59,036 bases of DNA, taken from NCBI GenBank assembly GCA_947461225.1, contig CANHJV010000003.1, forward strand, positions 1 to 59,036. Reading direction: 5' to 3'. The translations under genes were made by a program, and so were the position numbers. The notes under the pieces are model-generated. The model did not search any database and had not been told where the DNA came from. It saw only the letters and a program-made list of their open reading frames with translations. Below, in pieces: positions 45,214 to 53,608 of this stretch. The stretch comes from Gemmatimonadota bacterium. Lineage in GTDB: Bacteria; Gemmatimonadota; Gemmatimonadetes; Gemmatimonadales; Gemmatimonadaceae. How positions within the stretch are numbered: position 1 is the stretch's first letter; every line of letters begins with the position of its first letter.

Positions 45214-46247
45214 GTGACGAGTCAGTCACATCACCCGAGAGCGTCACGGCGCCGGCGCTTCCGCCGCGACCCGTGTGGACCGTGGTCACGCCGTCCGTAG
45301 CCTGGTGCCCCGACGAGTGGCGTGAGCATCTCGAGGCAATCGCCCCGGGCGTCACCAACGGGCATGGCGCGCCACAGCACGAAGAAGCCGTCGGAGCGCA
45401 GGCGCAACGCAGCGACTGGGATCTGCTGCTGGCGTCGCGACGTGGGCGTTTACACGCGCATCGCGGCGAGCATCGGGAGGATGCCGGTACCGTGCTGCTC
45501 TGCGAGCACGGATGGTGCGCCGCCGTGGCCGACGGTGCGGGATCCGCGCCGTACAGCCGGCTCGGTGCCGCGATCGCCGTGCACGCCGTGACGCATGCGC
45601 TCAGAGACCTGCTGCAGGCCTCGCCGCCACGCGGTGGCGTGTTGCCGGCAACCGCCCTCCACACCGCGCTCCTGACTGCCGCCAGCGACGTACAGCAGGC
45701 CATGCAGGCGTTTGCCGACCGCACAGGATGTGCGCCCCGGGCGCTGCGCACCACCCTGCTGGTGGCCGCCCTGCATCATGACAACATCGGCCTCCTGCAA
45801 GTCGGCGATGGCGGGATCGTCTGGTTGCACGACGACGGTCGGACGAGTCAACCGATGCAGGGCGACGCCGGCGAGTTTTCCGGCGAAGTCGCCCATTTCT
45901 TGCCCGACGCCGGCGCCTTGGCGCGGCTGCAGCAGTCGGTGTTGGTGCAACCCGCGGCGGGATGCGCCGCGGTGCTGCTGGCGAGTGATGGCGTGGAGGA
46001 TCCCTGGTATCCGCTGCCGCGCCATGCGGCCGCGCTGTATCAGCAGTTGCAGCACGGGGTCTCGTCCGAGCAGGCGACCGCCGCCGGCGTGTCGCCCGCA
46101 CACACCACGACGGTGCTGAACGCGCCCGATCCGGTGCGTGCATTGGTCGACTGGCTGTCCTTCGAGAAGCGCGGCGAAAATGACGATCGTACGCTGTGCG
46201 TGGCCCGCAGAGTGGGGAGTGTATGGGCGCCGTTAGCTGCCGCCTGA
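45210..46247 (+). CDS. PP2C-type protein phosphatase of the TerY-P triad
   Basis: A 345-residue protein. After about 90 N-terminal residues comes a PP2C domain: HREDAGTVLL, VADGAGSAPYSRLGA, LLQVGDGGIVWLH, LASDGVEDPWY and the late ENDDRTLCVAR, which together supply the metal-binding aspartates. It should remove phosphate from Ser/Thr residues, probably on targets of the kinase encoded next. GTG 45210 overlaps the vWA stop. The track start at 44946 lies in the vWA gene and is rejected. Confidence 0.88.
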   Translation: MSDESVTSPESVTAPALPPRPVWTVVTPSVAWCPDEWREHLEAIAPGVTNGHGAPQHEEAVGAQAQRSDWDLLLASRRGRLHAHRGEHREDAGTVLLCEHGWCAAVADGAGSAPYSRLGAAIAVHAVTHALRDLLQASPPRGGVLPATALHTALLTAASDVQQAMQAFADRTGCAPRALRTTLLVAALHHDNIGLLQVGDGGIVWLHDDGRTSQPMQGDAGEFSGEVAHFLPDAGALARLQQSVLVQPAAGCAAVLLASDGVEDPWYPLPRHAAALYQQLQHGVSSEQATAAGVSPAHTTTVLNAPDPVRALVDWLSFEKRGENDDRTLCVARRVGSVWAPLAAA

Positions 46248-47656
46248 CGGACGGGCGCGTTCTCCAGTTGGAGGACGAGCCCGTTGGTACCGGCGCCGAG
46301 AAGCGTGTCTTCCTCACGAAAGACCGGCGCTACGCCGTTGGCTTCTACTACGGGAGCCTCCGCGACCGACGCGAACGCGTGGAGCGCCTCACGCGCATCC
46401 TCACCACGTACAATCCCACGCTTGCCACGAACGGTGCCTATTGGGCGCCGTACTTCTGCTGGCCCGTCGGGATGATCGATGGTCCGCAGAGCATTTCGCG
46501 CGACTTCGCCATGCGGCACCAATTGGTGTGGCCCGCCATCGGCGTCGTCACACCGACCTATCGCAAGAACTTCTACTTCACGGATCGGTTTGGTCAGGCG
46601 CAGGAGAAGGAGGTGCGCTGGTTCACAGGCGGCAAGGCCTCCAAGTTCGTCCCGCAAGCCGAAAGCGGCTCGTTGTTGACCCGTTTGCAGATCGCCGTGC
46701 GTCTGACGCGCGCGGTGCGCCGGCTGCACATGGCCGGCCTCGCGCATGCGGATCTGTCAAACAAGAACGTGCTCGTCGATCCAAAGGGCGGCGAGGCGTG
46801 TATCATCGACATCGACTCGCTGGTCGTTCCGGGGATCGCGCCGCCGTCGGTGCTGGGGACGCCGGGCTACATCGCCCCGGAAGTGCTGGCGAACAAGGCA
46901 CAGCCCTCGATCGCGACGGACAAACACGCACTCGCCGTACTGCTGTACGAGCTGCTGCTCCAGCGGCATCCGTTACAGGGGAAGCGTGTGAACAGCACGC
47001 GCTCCGCCGAGGAGGACGAGCAACTCTCGATGGGCGCCAAGGCGCTCTTCGTGGAGCACCCCACGGATCGGCGTAACCCCTCCGTCAAAGCGATCGAGGT
47101 GGCCTGCACCCGTCTCGGGCCTGCGTTGGCGCACTGCTTCACGCAAACCTTTGTGCATGGCCTCCACGCCCCGTCGCAGCGTGCTGACGCCGCGGAATGG
47201 GAAGTCGCGCTGTATAAGACGATGCGCCATCTCTTCCCGATGTCCTCTGGCAAGTGGACGATTCTCGGGAAGGGGTTACCGATGACAAGCTTACGCGGTG
47301 ACGAACGGACCGCCGCACCGGTGCTCGTGGCCGAGCTCCATCAGGACACCGGGGAGAAAGTCATCTCGGAGCAGGACAGCCTCGTGCTGTGGCATCATCT
47401 CACCCTGCACGACTGGCACGTGCTGGTCGGCGCGTTGCCGGACGAACGTGCGGATCGCGCCGCGCGCGGCTACGTGGCGCAACACCAAGGGAAGTGGTGG
47501 CTCGTGAACACCAGCGACGTGCCATGGTACATCGTGGACGGCGACACCAACGTGCCGGTCGGTCGGAATGCGTCGGTGGAATGCATCGTGGGTCGTAGTG
47601 TTCGGATTGGCGACGCGAGGCCCGCCCGCGTCCTCCGTTTCGACGCCCTGCGCTGA
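46223..47656 (+). CDS. Atypical protein kinase of the TerY-P triad
   Basis: A 477-residue protein. The kinase fold covers about residues 1-330: GTGAEKRVFLTKD loop, catalytic loop LAHADLSNKNVLVD, IIDIDSLVVP in place of DFG, GTPGYIAPEVL and the helix LAVLLYELLLQRHPL. The usual VAIK lysine is not clear (RYAVGFYYG), so activity is uncertain. The C-terminal 140 residues form a separate beta-rich part (WHHLTLHDWHVLVGALP, SVRIGDARPARVLRFD). The ATG at 46223 overlaps the phosphatase gene by 25 bases. Confidence 0.83.
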   Translation: MGAVSCRLTDGRVLQLEDEPVGTGAEKRVFLTKDRRYAVGFYYGSLRDRRERVERLTRILTTYNPTLATNGAYWAPYFCWPVGMIDGPQSISRDFAMRHQLVWPAIGVVTPTYRKNFYFTDRFGQAQEKEVRWFTGGKASKFVPQAESGSLLTRLQIAVRLTRAVRRLHMAGLAHADLSNKNVLVDPKGGEACIIDIDSLVVPGIAPPSVLGTPGYIAPEVLANKAQPSIATDKHALAVLLYELLLQRHPLQGKRVNSTRSAEEDEQLSMGAKALFVEHPTDRRNPSVKAIEVACTRLGPALAHCFTQTFVHGLHAPSQRADAAEWEVALYKTMRHLFPMSSGKWTILGKGLPMTSLRGDERTAAPVLVAELHQDTGEKVISEQDSLVLWHHLTLHDWHVLVGALPDERADRAARGYVAQHQGKWWLVNTSDVPWYIVDGDTNVPVGRNASVECIVGRSVRIGDARPARVLRFDALR

Positions 47657-47664
47657 ATCCGACG

Positions 47665-48912
47665 GTGTCTGCGTCGACTGATGCCTTTGCGCGTGCCGCG
47701 ACGGCGCTCGCGGATGCGTGGCGACGCGATGCGTCCCGGTTCGAGACGTCGCCGACACGTGTCATCAACGAATTGTTGGATGCGTGCGGGAGCGATCACC
47801 GGCCGCTCGTGAATCTGTTGCTCTCCGTGGACGCCACGTTTCGTGCACGGTTCACCATCGGATCGACGAACGACGCGTGGGAGATGCGGCGCGCGCCCAT
47901 GGTGCACCATCTCGTCGCGACGCGATACCTGCAACCCGACGTGGCACGATGGGTCGTGGACGCCTGGGGTGCAGCGTTGGCGGTCGGACCTGCTGTCGTA
48001 ACAGGTCCTGCCCTGTCGCACGAGCTCGAGCCCGCGGGCGCTTCGCGCACCGCCACGTCGTGGGGGGGCGCATCGACGCACGGCCACGGCGCGGTGTTGC
48101 CGGCACCACCGCCCACAACCACCCGTGGCACCAACGCGATCATGGCGGCACCTCGAACGGGTGGACGGTCCCTGGCGACCACGCGGCCCTCGGGGAACAT
48201 CGCCACGGCGACGGCTCGGCCCGTACCGCGTTGGCGCAGCACGGGTATTGGCGTCAGCCCCGCACAGGCGGCGCAAGCGCAGCGAACCGAGCGCATCTGG
48301 TTTGGCGTCATGGCCGCCACCGGCCTCATCGTGTTCGTGGCGGGCGCGATCGGCATTGCCAATCGGAAGTCGCAGGCCGCAACGGCCGCCGCGATTCTGC
48401 CGGCCGTCACGCCCGCCGTGCGCGCGATCGATGGACAATCGATGCGCCAACTTCCGCCTGCCGACCCCCTGACGGCGCCGGTCGTGGTCGCGGACGCCGA
48501 CCGGGGGCCCGACGGATCGTTGTCGGCGGTGGCCTCCGGCTTCCGCGGCGTGTACCGCGTGCACCAGAAGGTACGCGTCGTGGACGGGAGTGCGAGTTGC
48601 TCGCGCCTTGCGGCCGTTCTGGCGCCCGGCCGAACCAGTATCGAACGCATTGAGCACCAGCCGGGATCGCGCGATTTCGCGCTGGCAACCCGCGCCGTGA
48701 ACGGAACGGTCGACGCCAACGGCGCGTTCGAGATCGGTCCAGCCGGTGGCACCACGGACGGCATCCGATGGCAGTTTGCAATGCGCGGACGATTTACCGC
48801 GACCGGCTTTATCGCCGAAACTCAAACGAAAACCAGTGCCATCATCCGGTGGGGTCGAACACAGCAGTGCATAACGCTGGCCGATCTGGTCGCCGAGCGC
48901 ATCACCCAATGA
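47665..48912 (+). CDS. Single-pass membrane protein of the TerY-P island, paralogue 1
   Basis: A 415-residue protein I cannot assign to a named family. Layout: a helical N-terminal domain (residues about 1-105, with RVINELLDACGSDHRPLVNL and VARWVVDAWGAALAV), a Pro/Thr/Arg-rich linker, one membrane helix (about 212-232, WFGVMAATGLIVFVAGAIGI), and a C-terminal domain predicted outside the membrane with two cysteines (DGSASCSR and RTQQCITL). The next gene has the same plan, so the two are paralogues. GTG start, 8 bases after the kinase stop. It may be a sensor or target of the kinase and phosphatase. Confidence 0.75.
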   Translation: MSASTDAFARAATALADAWRRDASRFETSPTRVINELLDACGSDHRPLVNLLLSVDATFRARFTIGSTNDAWEMRRAPMVHHLVATRYLQPDVARWVVDAWGAALAVGPAVVTGPALSHELEPAGASRTATSWGGASTHGHGAVLPAPPPTTTRGTNAIMAAPRTGGRSLATTRPSGNIATATARPVPRWRSTGIGVSPAQAAQAQRTERIWFGVMAATGLIVFVAGAIGIANRKSQAATAAAILPAVTPAVRAIDGQSMRQLPPADPLTAPVVVADADRGPDGSLSAVASGFRGVYRVHQKVRVVDGSASCSRLAAVLAPGRTSIERIEHQPGSRDFALATRAVNGTVDANGAFEIGPAGGTTDGIRWQFAMRGRFTATGFIAETQTKTSAIIRWGRTQQCITLADLVAERITQ

Positions 48913-48961
48913 CAGGACAGGTCGCGCGCCGGCGCGAAACCTGGCGGGAAGCGCAGCACCG

Positions 48962-50608
48962 ATGAGCCTCGATTCGCGAGAGCTGGTGCAGCGCGCGCTC
49001 TGTCGCTTGGTTGCCGAGCAACCGCCCGAGTGGGAGGAGACAGCACTGCTGCGCTTTCGCAATCGTTTGCTCGACGAAACGGGCAGTGCAACGCGTCCGC
49101 TCGCCGAACTCCTGCTGGAAGCGATCCGTCGCGGATTGCCTCACCGGCTCCCAACCGCGCCGGTGGAACGCGCCGAGTGGGACACACTGGCGTCGTCGTT
49201 CGCGATGCAGTGGTCGGCCGAACGCTTTGTCGCGACGGATATGGCTCGCTGGGCGATCGATGCGTGGGGCGCGGCATTCCGTCTCGTTGAAGACGTGGCG
49301 CGCCCCGCAGCGCCGCAGCGGTCGTCGCCACCGGCTGCGTTCCCGCCGTCTATTCCGGTCGTATCGCCCCCGATATCGGCGGCACCTCCGCGCGTCGTCA
49401 CCGGCACCAGCACAGGCACTCGGCTAGCCGTCACGCGCGTACCCGTCGCGCGTCCGTCGCCCGGTCCATCGCAGACCACCGTGAACCGGAGCCTCGTGAG
49501 CCGGAGCGTCGTGAGCCGGAGCCTCGTGAGCCGGAGCACCACGGCCGGCGCCCGCGGCCCTAGCGCGTCTGTCGCGCCTCGTCGCTACGGCACGCCGGCG
49601 CCATCCTTCACGCCGGCATGGAGTGGCAGGGCGCGTCTCGCGATGGGGGCTGGGCTGGCGGTGTATCTGTTGGTCATGGCTCGCGTCGCGTGGTCCATTC
49701 AATCGCGGAAGCCACCGGCGACGACGGCGTCGAGCGCGACCCAGGCGTCGGTCGCGGCCGCAGGGCTGTCCGCCGCGCCGACCCGTGCCGCCGGCCGGGT
49801 TGGGGTCCCCTCGCTCACGCTCAACGCATTACCGCGAACGAACCTCGACTCGAGCCAGCTCGTTGTGGTGGAACCCGCGCGCCGGGCGACTGGAAGCGCC
49901 CGTCCGCTCGTGCCATCGGCTCGCGCGGCCGCAAGCCGTCCCGACCTGCGCTTCGACGAGGTGCACCTGAGCGACGGCTCACGCATGCAAGGACGCGTCG
50001 ACATCGTGCGCGCGGGCGCGGTCGTGTTCCTCGACATGCGAACCGGGCTTCGTCACGAGCTGCGCAAGGAAGTGATTGATCACATCGTGACGGAATTCGG
50101 CACCACGGTACAGTTCCGACCCAACGCGACCGGCACGTCGGTGTCGGCCTCGACACCCGTCGCCGCCGCACGTACCCCGCGCGGCGGGGCGACCCAAACG
50201 CTGCGCGCCCGCGGCGTCAGCGGTCGCTACCTCATTCGCTATGGCGACGCCGTGGCGACGGGCTCCGCCACCTGTAAGGAGATCTGGTCGAAGACGCCGC
50301 AGACATCGGACTGGGCGATTGTACGCCATGCGCCGGGCGCCGACACATTGACGATCGCCTTCGAGGCGGGCGACCGCTTCCCCACGGTGATTGACCAAGA
50401 AGGAGCGTTCGCCTCGTCGCCACGCATCATGCCCGATCAAGCGCGAACCAGCACGGCCCTCACCACGCGGCTGAGTGGACGATTCGGGACCGATGGAACG
50501 ATGGCGTTGACCGTCAACATCCTGCTCTTTCGTCGACTGCGCGCCGCGGCGGCCGATGTGTCGTGCGCGATCGAAGTGAAGGGCACGGGGCTGCTGAGTA
50601 CACCGTAA
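48962..50608 (+). CDS. Single-pass membrane protein of the TerY-P island, paralogue 2
   Basis: A 548-residue protein of the same plan as the previous gene: N-terminal helical domain (RFRNRLLDETGSATRPLAEL, MARWAIDAWGAAFRL), long Pro/Ser/Arg-rich linker, one membrane helix (about 220-238, MGAGLAVYLLVMARVAWSI), then an inserted beta segment (DEVHLSDGSRMQGRVDIVRA) and a C-terminal domain with paired cysteines (TGSATCKE, VSCAIEVKG). The linker includes a SRS[LV]V repeat encoded by four 15-bp units. It is the last plus-strand gene of the operon. Function unknown. Confidence 0.75.
   Translation: MSLDSRELVQRALCRLVAEQPPEWEETALLRFRNRLLDETGSATRPLAELLLEAIRRGLPHRLPTAPVERAEWDTLASSFAMQWSAERFVATDMARWAIDAWGAAFRLVEDVARPAAPQRSSPPAAFPPSIPVVSPPISAAPPRVVTGTSTGTRLAVTRVPVARPSPGPSQTTVNRSLVSRSVVSRSLVSRSTTAGARGPSASVAPRRYGTPAPSFTPAWSGRARLAMGAGLAVYLLVMARVAWSIQSRKPPATTASSATQASVAAAGLSAAPTRAAGRVGVPSLTLNALPRTNLDSSQLVVVEPARRATGSARPLVPSARAAASRPDLRFDEVHLSDGSRMQGRVDIVRAGAVVFLDMRTGLRHELRKEVIDHIVTEFGTTVQFRPNATGTSVSASTPVAAARTPRGGATQTLRARGVSGRYLIRYGDAVATGSATCKEIWSKTPQTSDWAIVRHAPGADTLTIAFEAGDRFPTVIDQEGAFASSPRIMPDQARTSTALTTRLSGRFGTDGTMALTVNILLFRRLRAAAADVSCAIEVKGTGLLSTP
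49481..49540 (+). repeat. Four tandem 15-bp repeats inside paralogue 2
   Basis: Units GTGAACCGGAGCCTC, GTGAGCCGGAGCGTC, GTGAGCCGGAGCCTC and GTGAGCCGGAGCACC encode repeats of (V/L)SRS(L/V) in the linker before the membrane helix. The near-identity points to recent slippage or expansion. Confidence 0.85.
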
Positions 50609-50620
50609 TGCGTGGAGTGA

Positions 50621-51247
50621 CTAGACCTCTGACGTATTCACGGCGCTCGTTCCTGCTGACGCAGCCAGAGGCATGGGGCCGGGATTCACCATCACGGGAT
50701 ACTCGCGTCGCCAGTAACGCCCGTCGGTGAGCGTGACCGCCGCGGTCACGGTCCAGGCGCGCATCCACTGGTCGTCGTACCGAGAGGGCGGTACACCCAG
50801 CGGCAGCACCACGTCGATCGTGACATCGCAGCCCTGTTGTGCAGCGAGCGTGGGCGCAGAGATGACCGCGTCCACCTCCCACACCGTGGCGCTCGGCTGA
50901 CTGCGGGACTCGCGATACGCGAAGTGCAGCGTGATTGACTGCAGGTGTCCGACGCGGCGCGGCACGAGGCGAACCACGTACGGTGTTCCCTGTCCGGGCA
51001 CGAGGTCGATGGTGGGCACCTCAAGCCGGATCGATCCGATGGTGCGCCACGCGTGCCAACGGTCTCGGAACGGCCGCAACTCCATCGCGGTGTGGAGGAG
51101 GAGCAAGCTGCCGACGCCCAGCGCCGTGGGGTCGGCGGTCCAGATCAGCGAGGGGGCGGCCGCCAGGAGCATCAGCACGGCGCAGACACCCGTGATGGTG
51201 GCCAATCGGACCTCGGTGCGTTGCCGCAACGGTCCCCACTGCTCCAA
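50621..51247 (-). CDS. Membrane protein of unknown function
   Basis: A 208-residue protein with two N-terminal membrane helices (ATITGVCAVLMLLAAAPSLIW and ALGVGSLLLLHTAMEL) followed by a beta-rich domain (RLEVPTIDLVPGQGTPYVVRL and following). I do not recognise the family. The only start in the frame is TTG 51247; the frame is open for about 28 codons before it with no ATG or GTG, so the true N terminus is uncertain. It is convergent with paralogue 2 (12-base gap) and divergent from the next gene. Confidence 0.6.
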   Translation of the reverse strand: MEQWGPLRQRTEVRLATITGVCAVLMLLAAAPSLIWTADPTALGVGSLLLLHTAMELRPFRDRWHAWRTIGSIRLEVPTIDLVPGQGTPYVVRLVPRRVGHLQSITLHFAYRESRSQPSATVWEVDAVISAPTLAAQQGCDVTIDVVLPLGVPPSRYDDQWMRAWTVTAAVTLTDGRYWRREYPVMVNPGPMPLAASAGTSAVNTSEV

Positions 51248-51388
51248 CGCAAGACGGCGGTACGTGCCCGCCTTTATCCCCAGCGGATCGATATGCGCCT
51301 CAACAGAGAACGAAAGGAATGCGCGGGATCATCGCCCGCCCCGTGAACCTTGTGCCGGTGCGACGCGCGTCGGCACTCTTGATTTTGC

Positions 51389-51402
51389 CGCGCGCGCGCG
51401 CG
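51389..51402. repeat. Alternating (CG)7 tract
   Basis: Seven uninterrupted CG dinucleotides end 3 bases before the ATG at 51406. The tract is prone to slippage and to left-handed DNA. No function is shown. Confidence 0.8.
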
Positions 51403-51405
51403 AAC

Positions 51406-51873
51406 ATGCTCCCCATGCAATCCGTGTTTTGTGACCGACTGCGCGTTGTTGCCTCGCGCGCCTGGCCCGCCACGCACCGTCGCCCGCGCCATTGGGCAGG
51501 AATACTGGTCTTCGGGCTCGCTGGCTGCGGTGGCACGCTCGCCGGCAAGATCGATCAAGCGATGATCGGCTGTATCGGGCACCGCAACGCAGACTTCGTG
51601 GGCGGCCGTGGGGCAACGTCGCTCGACCGGCCGCTCCCCGAGGGGCTGTCGAAGTTGGCCGACCGCATCGCGTATATCCGATCGCTCCGCGCGTTCGAGT
51701 CCATCGTGAAATCCGCCCCCGACCAGGTGACGCTCGTGTGCGCGCTCGAGCTCGCGTCGCATCTCAATCATCCCGAGGTTGCGCACCTATTGACGCAGTA
51801 TGCGTCGCACCCGGATGCGGCCGTCGCCGCTAGCGCGAAGCGACTCCTGCCTACACAGAAGCCGATTCGCTAG
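51406..51873 (+). CDS. Putative small lipoprotein with HEAT-like helices
   Basis: A 155-residue protein. A hydrophobic segment ending in a lipobox-like FGLAGC (WAGILVFGLAGC) is preceded by an unusually long basic N terminus (about 35 residues). The C-terminal half looks like short helical repeats (LVCALELASHLNHPEVAHLL, YASHPDAAVAASAKRLLP). I do not recognise the family. ATG 51406 or 51415 could be the start; the track start at 51319 is less likely. It is convergent with puhC, 4 bases apart, and closes the island. Confidence 0.55.
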   Translation: MLPMQSVFCDRLRVVASRAWPATHRRPRHWAGILVFGLAGCGGTLAGKIDQAMIGCIGHRNADFVGGRGATSLDRPLPEGLSKLADRIAYIRSLRAFESIVKSAPDQVTLVCALELASHLNHPEVAHLLTQYASHPDAAVAASAKRLLPTQKPIR

Positions 51874-51877
51874 CCCG

Positions 51878-52387
51878 CTACGGTTGTTTGACGGTGGCCG
51901 AGCTCGCCATGGGACGCAGAAGCCGATCGAACGACTCGACCTGGGTAGACCCGAAGCTCGTGACCGTCACCGAGCGTTTGGTCGTCGGATCGATCAACAC
52001 CAGCCGTCCGTCCGCGTAGCGCACCAACCGAAACGGCACCGTCTGTCCGATTCCAGCACGGGTACGTCCTCGCGTGAGCGCGCGCACTGCGCCGCGGAGA
52101 AATCCGTTGGTGCCGGGCGCCAGCGACGCGGCCAGGCCCTGCGTAGTCGCATCGACGACGCGGATGCCGCCGTTGCTCTCATCGATGAACAACAGCTGGC
52201 GCTCAGCGATGACCGCGGATTGCCGTTCGGCGAACGCACCGAATCCGAAGATGCGCGCGGCGATGCAGAGCAGGAAGACCACGGTGATGAGTGCCGCGGC
52301 TGTCACGAGCGCCGCCTTCGGAACCTCCAGCGGCCGTGCATCCGGACGTGCGCCGGGTTCCGCCTCAAAGTGCACAGGACCGGTCAT
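51878..52387 (-). CDS. puhC: Photosynthetic complex assembly protein PuhC
   Basis: A 169-residue protein with one N-terminal membrane helix (AALVTAAALITVVFLLCIAA) and a domain with the PuhC pattern: LLFIDESNGGIRVVDATT, NGFLRGAVRALTRGRTRAG, GRLVLIDPTTKRSVTV, FGSTQVESFDRLLRP. PuhC supports organisation of the reaction centre-LH1 complex in Rhodobacter. It is the last gene of the minus-strand bchHLM-acsF-lhaA-puh block, 13 bases after puhB. Confidence 0.88.
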   Translation of the reverse strand: MTGPVHFEAEPGARPDARPLEVPKAALVTAAALITVVFLLCIAARIFGFGAFAERQSAVIAERQLLFIDESNGGIRVVDATTQGLAASLAPGTNGFLRGAVRALTRGRTRAGIGQTVPFRLVRYADGRLVLIDPTTKRSVTVTSFGSTQVESFDRLLRPMASSATVKQP

Positions 52388-52400
52388 GCAACGCCCTCGT

Positions 52401-53069
52401 TCATGCCACGACCGGTTGTGCGGCCGTAATCGTTTCAGCGGGGGCAGTGCCCCGCTCTCCCGTCCGCTCGATGCGAACGTTCTGCTCAGCGACCGCGGCG
52501 ATGGCGTTCACGAGCAACGCGCTGACCGCCTTGGGATCCAGCAACGCGCGGAGTACCGGTTCCGGATGCGTGAATCGAAACACCTGACAGTGCGGCCACA
52601 GCGCGATGTATGCGAGTCGATGCGCCTTCCCGAGGGTGAGCACCAGCTGACCGGTCCCGTCACTGAAGGTACCGATTCGTGCGCCATCGATAATCGAGAA
52701 CGGAATATTGATGGACATCGGGAACACCACACCGAGACGCATCACGATGCGCCGATTCGTGATGGCGTACCACGAGGTCCGAGCCGACGCTCTGGCGAGC
52801 ACTTCCGCGATCGCCAACACGATGAGCGTCAACGCCAGCCGGATGCCGAAGCCGACGGCGAACGCCCGACTCAGCACCGGCTCCACCGTCGCGATTCCCC
52901 ACCACGCCAGCATGGCCGTGAAATACATCGCCACCAACCGGCGATGGAAGACGTGCGTCGCGAGTGCGCGCGCATCGGGAGCCGCCTCCCACAGCACGTG
53001 CTCGCCGGCGGGAAGCGGATGGGGGACTCCCTTGATGTACTCGGCGTTCCCCACCTCGTTGCGGCTCAT
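52401..53069 (-). CDS. puhB: Photosynthetic complex assembly protein PuhB
   Basis: A 222-residue membrane protein with two or three helices and a bacterial PH-like domain (ARTSWYAITNRRIVMRLGVVFP, INIPFSIIDGARIG). The opening EYIKGVPHPLPAGEHVLWEAAP is characteristic of PuhB, an assembly factor of the reaction centre. The ATG overlaps the stop of the cytoplasmic PuhA gene as ATGA. Confidence 0.92.
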   Translation of the reverse strand: MSRNEVGNAEYIKGVPHPLPAGEHVLWEAAPDARALATHVFHRRLVAMYFTAMLAWWGIATVEPVLSRAFAVGFGIRLALTLIVLAIAEVLARASARTSWYAITNRRIVMRLGVVFPMSINIPFSIIDGARIGTFSDGTGQLVLTLGKAHRLAYIALWPHCQVFRFTHPEPVLRALLDPKAVSALLVNAIAAVAEQNVRIERTGERGTAPAETITAAQPVVA

Positions 53070-53608
53070 ATGATCGGCTCGCTCCGGTCGGCCGTCGCGT
53101 ACAGATGCCCACCGGCGAAGTACGCCATGATCTTGTCCTCTTCCAGCAACGTGATCTGGTCGTCGCGACGGATCGCTGGCACATTGGCGAACTGCGCCGC
53201 GGTGATCGACTTCACGAGCAGACGGTCATTGCCCCACAGCCCGAAATTCGGCCACTGCACGAAGCCGGCGGGCAGCATGATGCGTCGTTCCGTGCCCGAG
53301 AGCTGAACCTCGTAGTACCGAACCTGCGGTTCGGCGCGATCGACCCACAGTTCGATCACGGTTCCAGCGGTCACCTTGTCCACAGCTTCGACCGGCAACC
53401 CACGCGGATCGGGATCGCCCTTGGCGACGGAGAACGTGGGATCGAGACGCATCGGCACAATCTTCGGCGTGCCATGGAACGTGCGATCGGGCTCATCGGC
53501 ACGATCCGCCCACGCGGCCGGGCCAACCCCATCGATCATCGGGTTTCCGGTAGGAACCAGCGGCGACCCATTGAAGCCGTCAGCCGGCACCGCTTTGATG
53601 TCGGACAT
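53066..53608 (-). CDS. puhA: Reaction centre H subunit, separate cytoplasmic domain
   Basis: A 180-residue protein that corresponds to the cytoplasmic PRC-barrel domain of PuhA: PTGNPMIDGVGPAAWADRAD, VELWVDRAE-type segment (VIELWVDRAEPQVRYYEVQL) and EVTLLEEDK-like ITLLEEDKIMAYFAGGHLYA. It has no membrane segment; that part is encoded by the gene directly upstream. Its ATG shares one base with the upstream stop (TGATG), and no in-frame reading joins the two without a frameshift. It should cap the cytoplasmic face of PufLM near the quinones. Confidence 0.93.
   Translation of the reverse strand: MSDIKAVPADGFNGSPLVPTGNPMIDGVGPAAWADRADEPDRTFHGTPKIVPMRLDPTFSVAKGDPDPRGLPVEAVDKVTAGTVIELWVDRAEPQVRYYEVQLSGTERRIMLPAGFVQWPNFGLWGNDRLLVKSITAAQFANVPAIRRDDQITLLEEDKIMAYFAGGHLYATADRSEPII

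Noticed and set aside
47470-49062. Minus-strand 530-aa ORF
   Set aside because: Antisense to the two membrane-protein paralogues; no recognisable features.
49481-49540. A CRISPR array or IS-related repeat
   Set aside because: The four units are contiguous without spacers and encode an in-frame peptide repeat.
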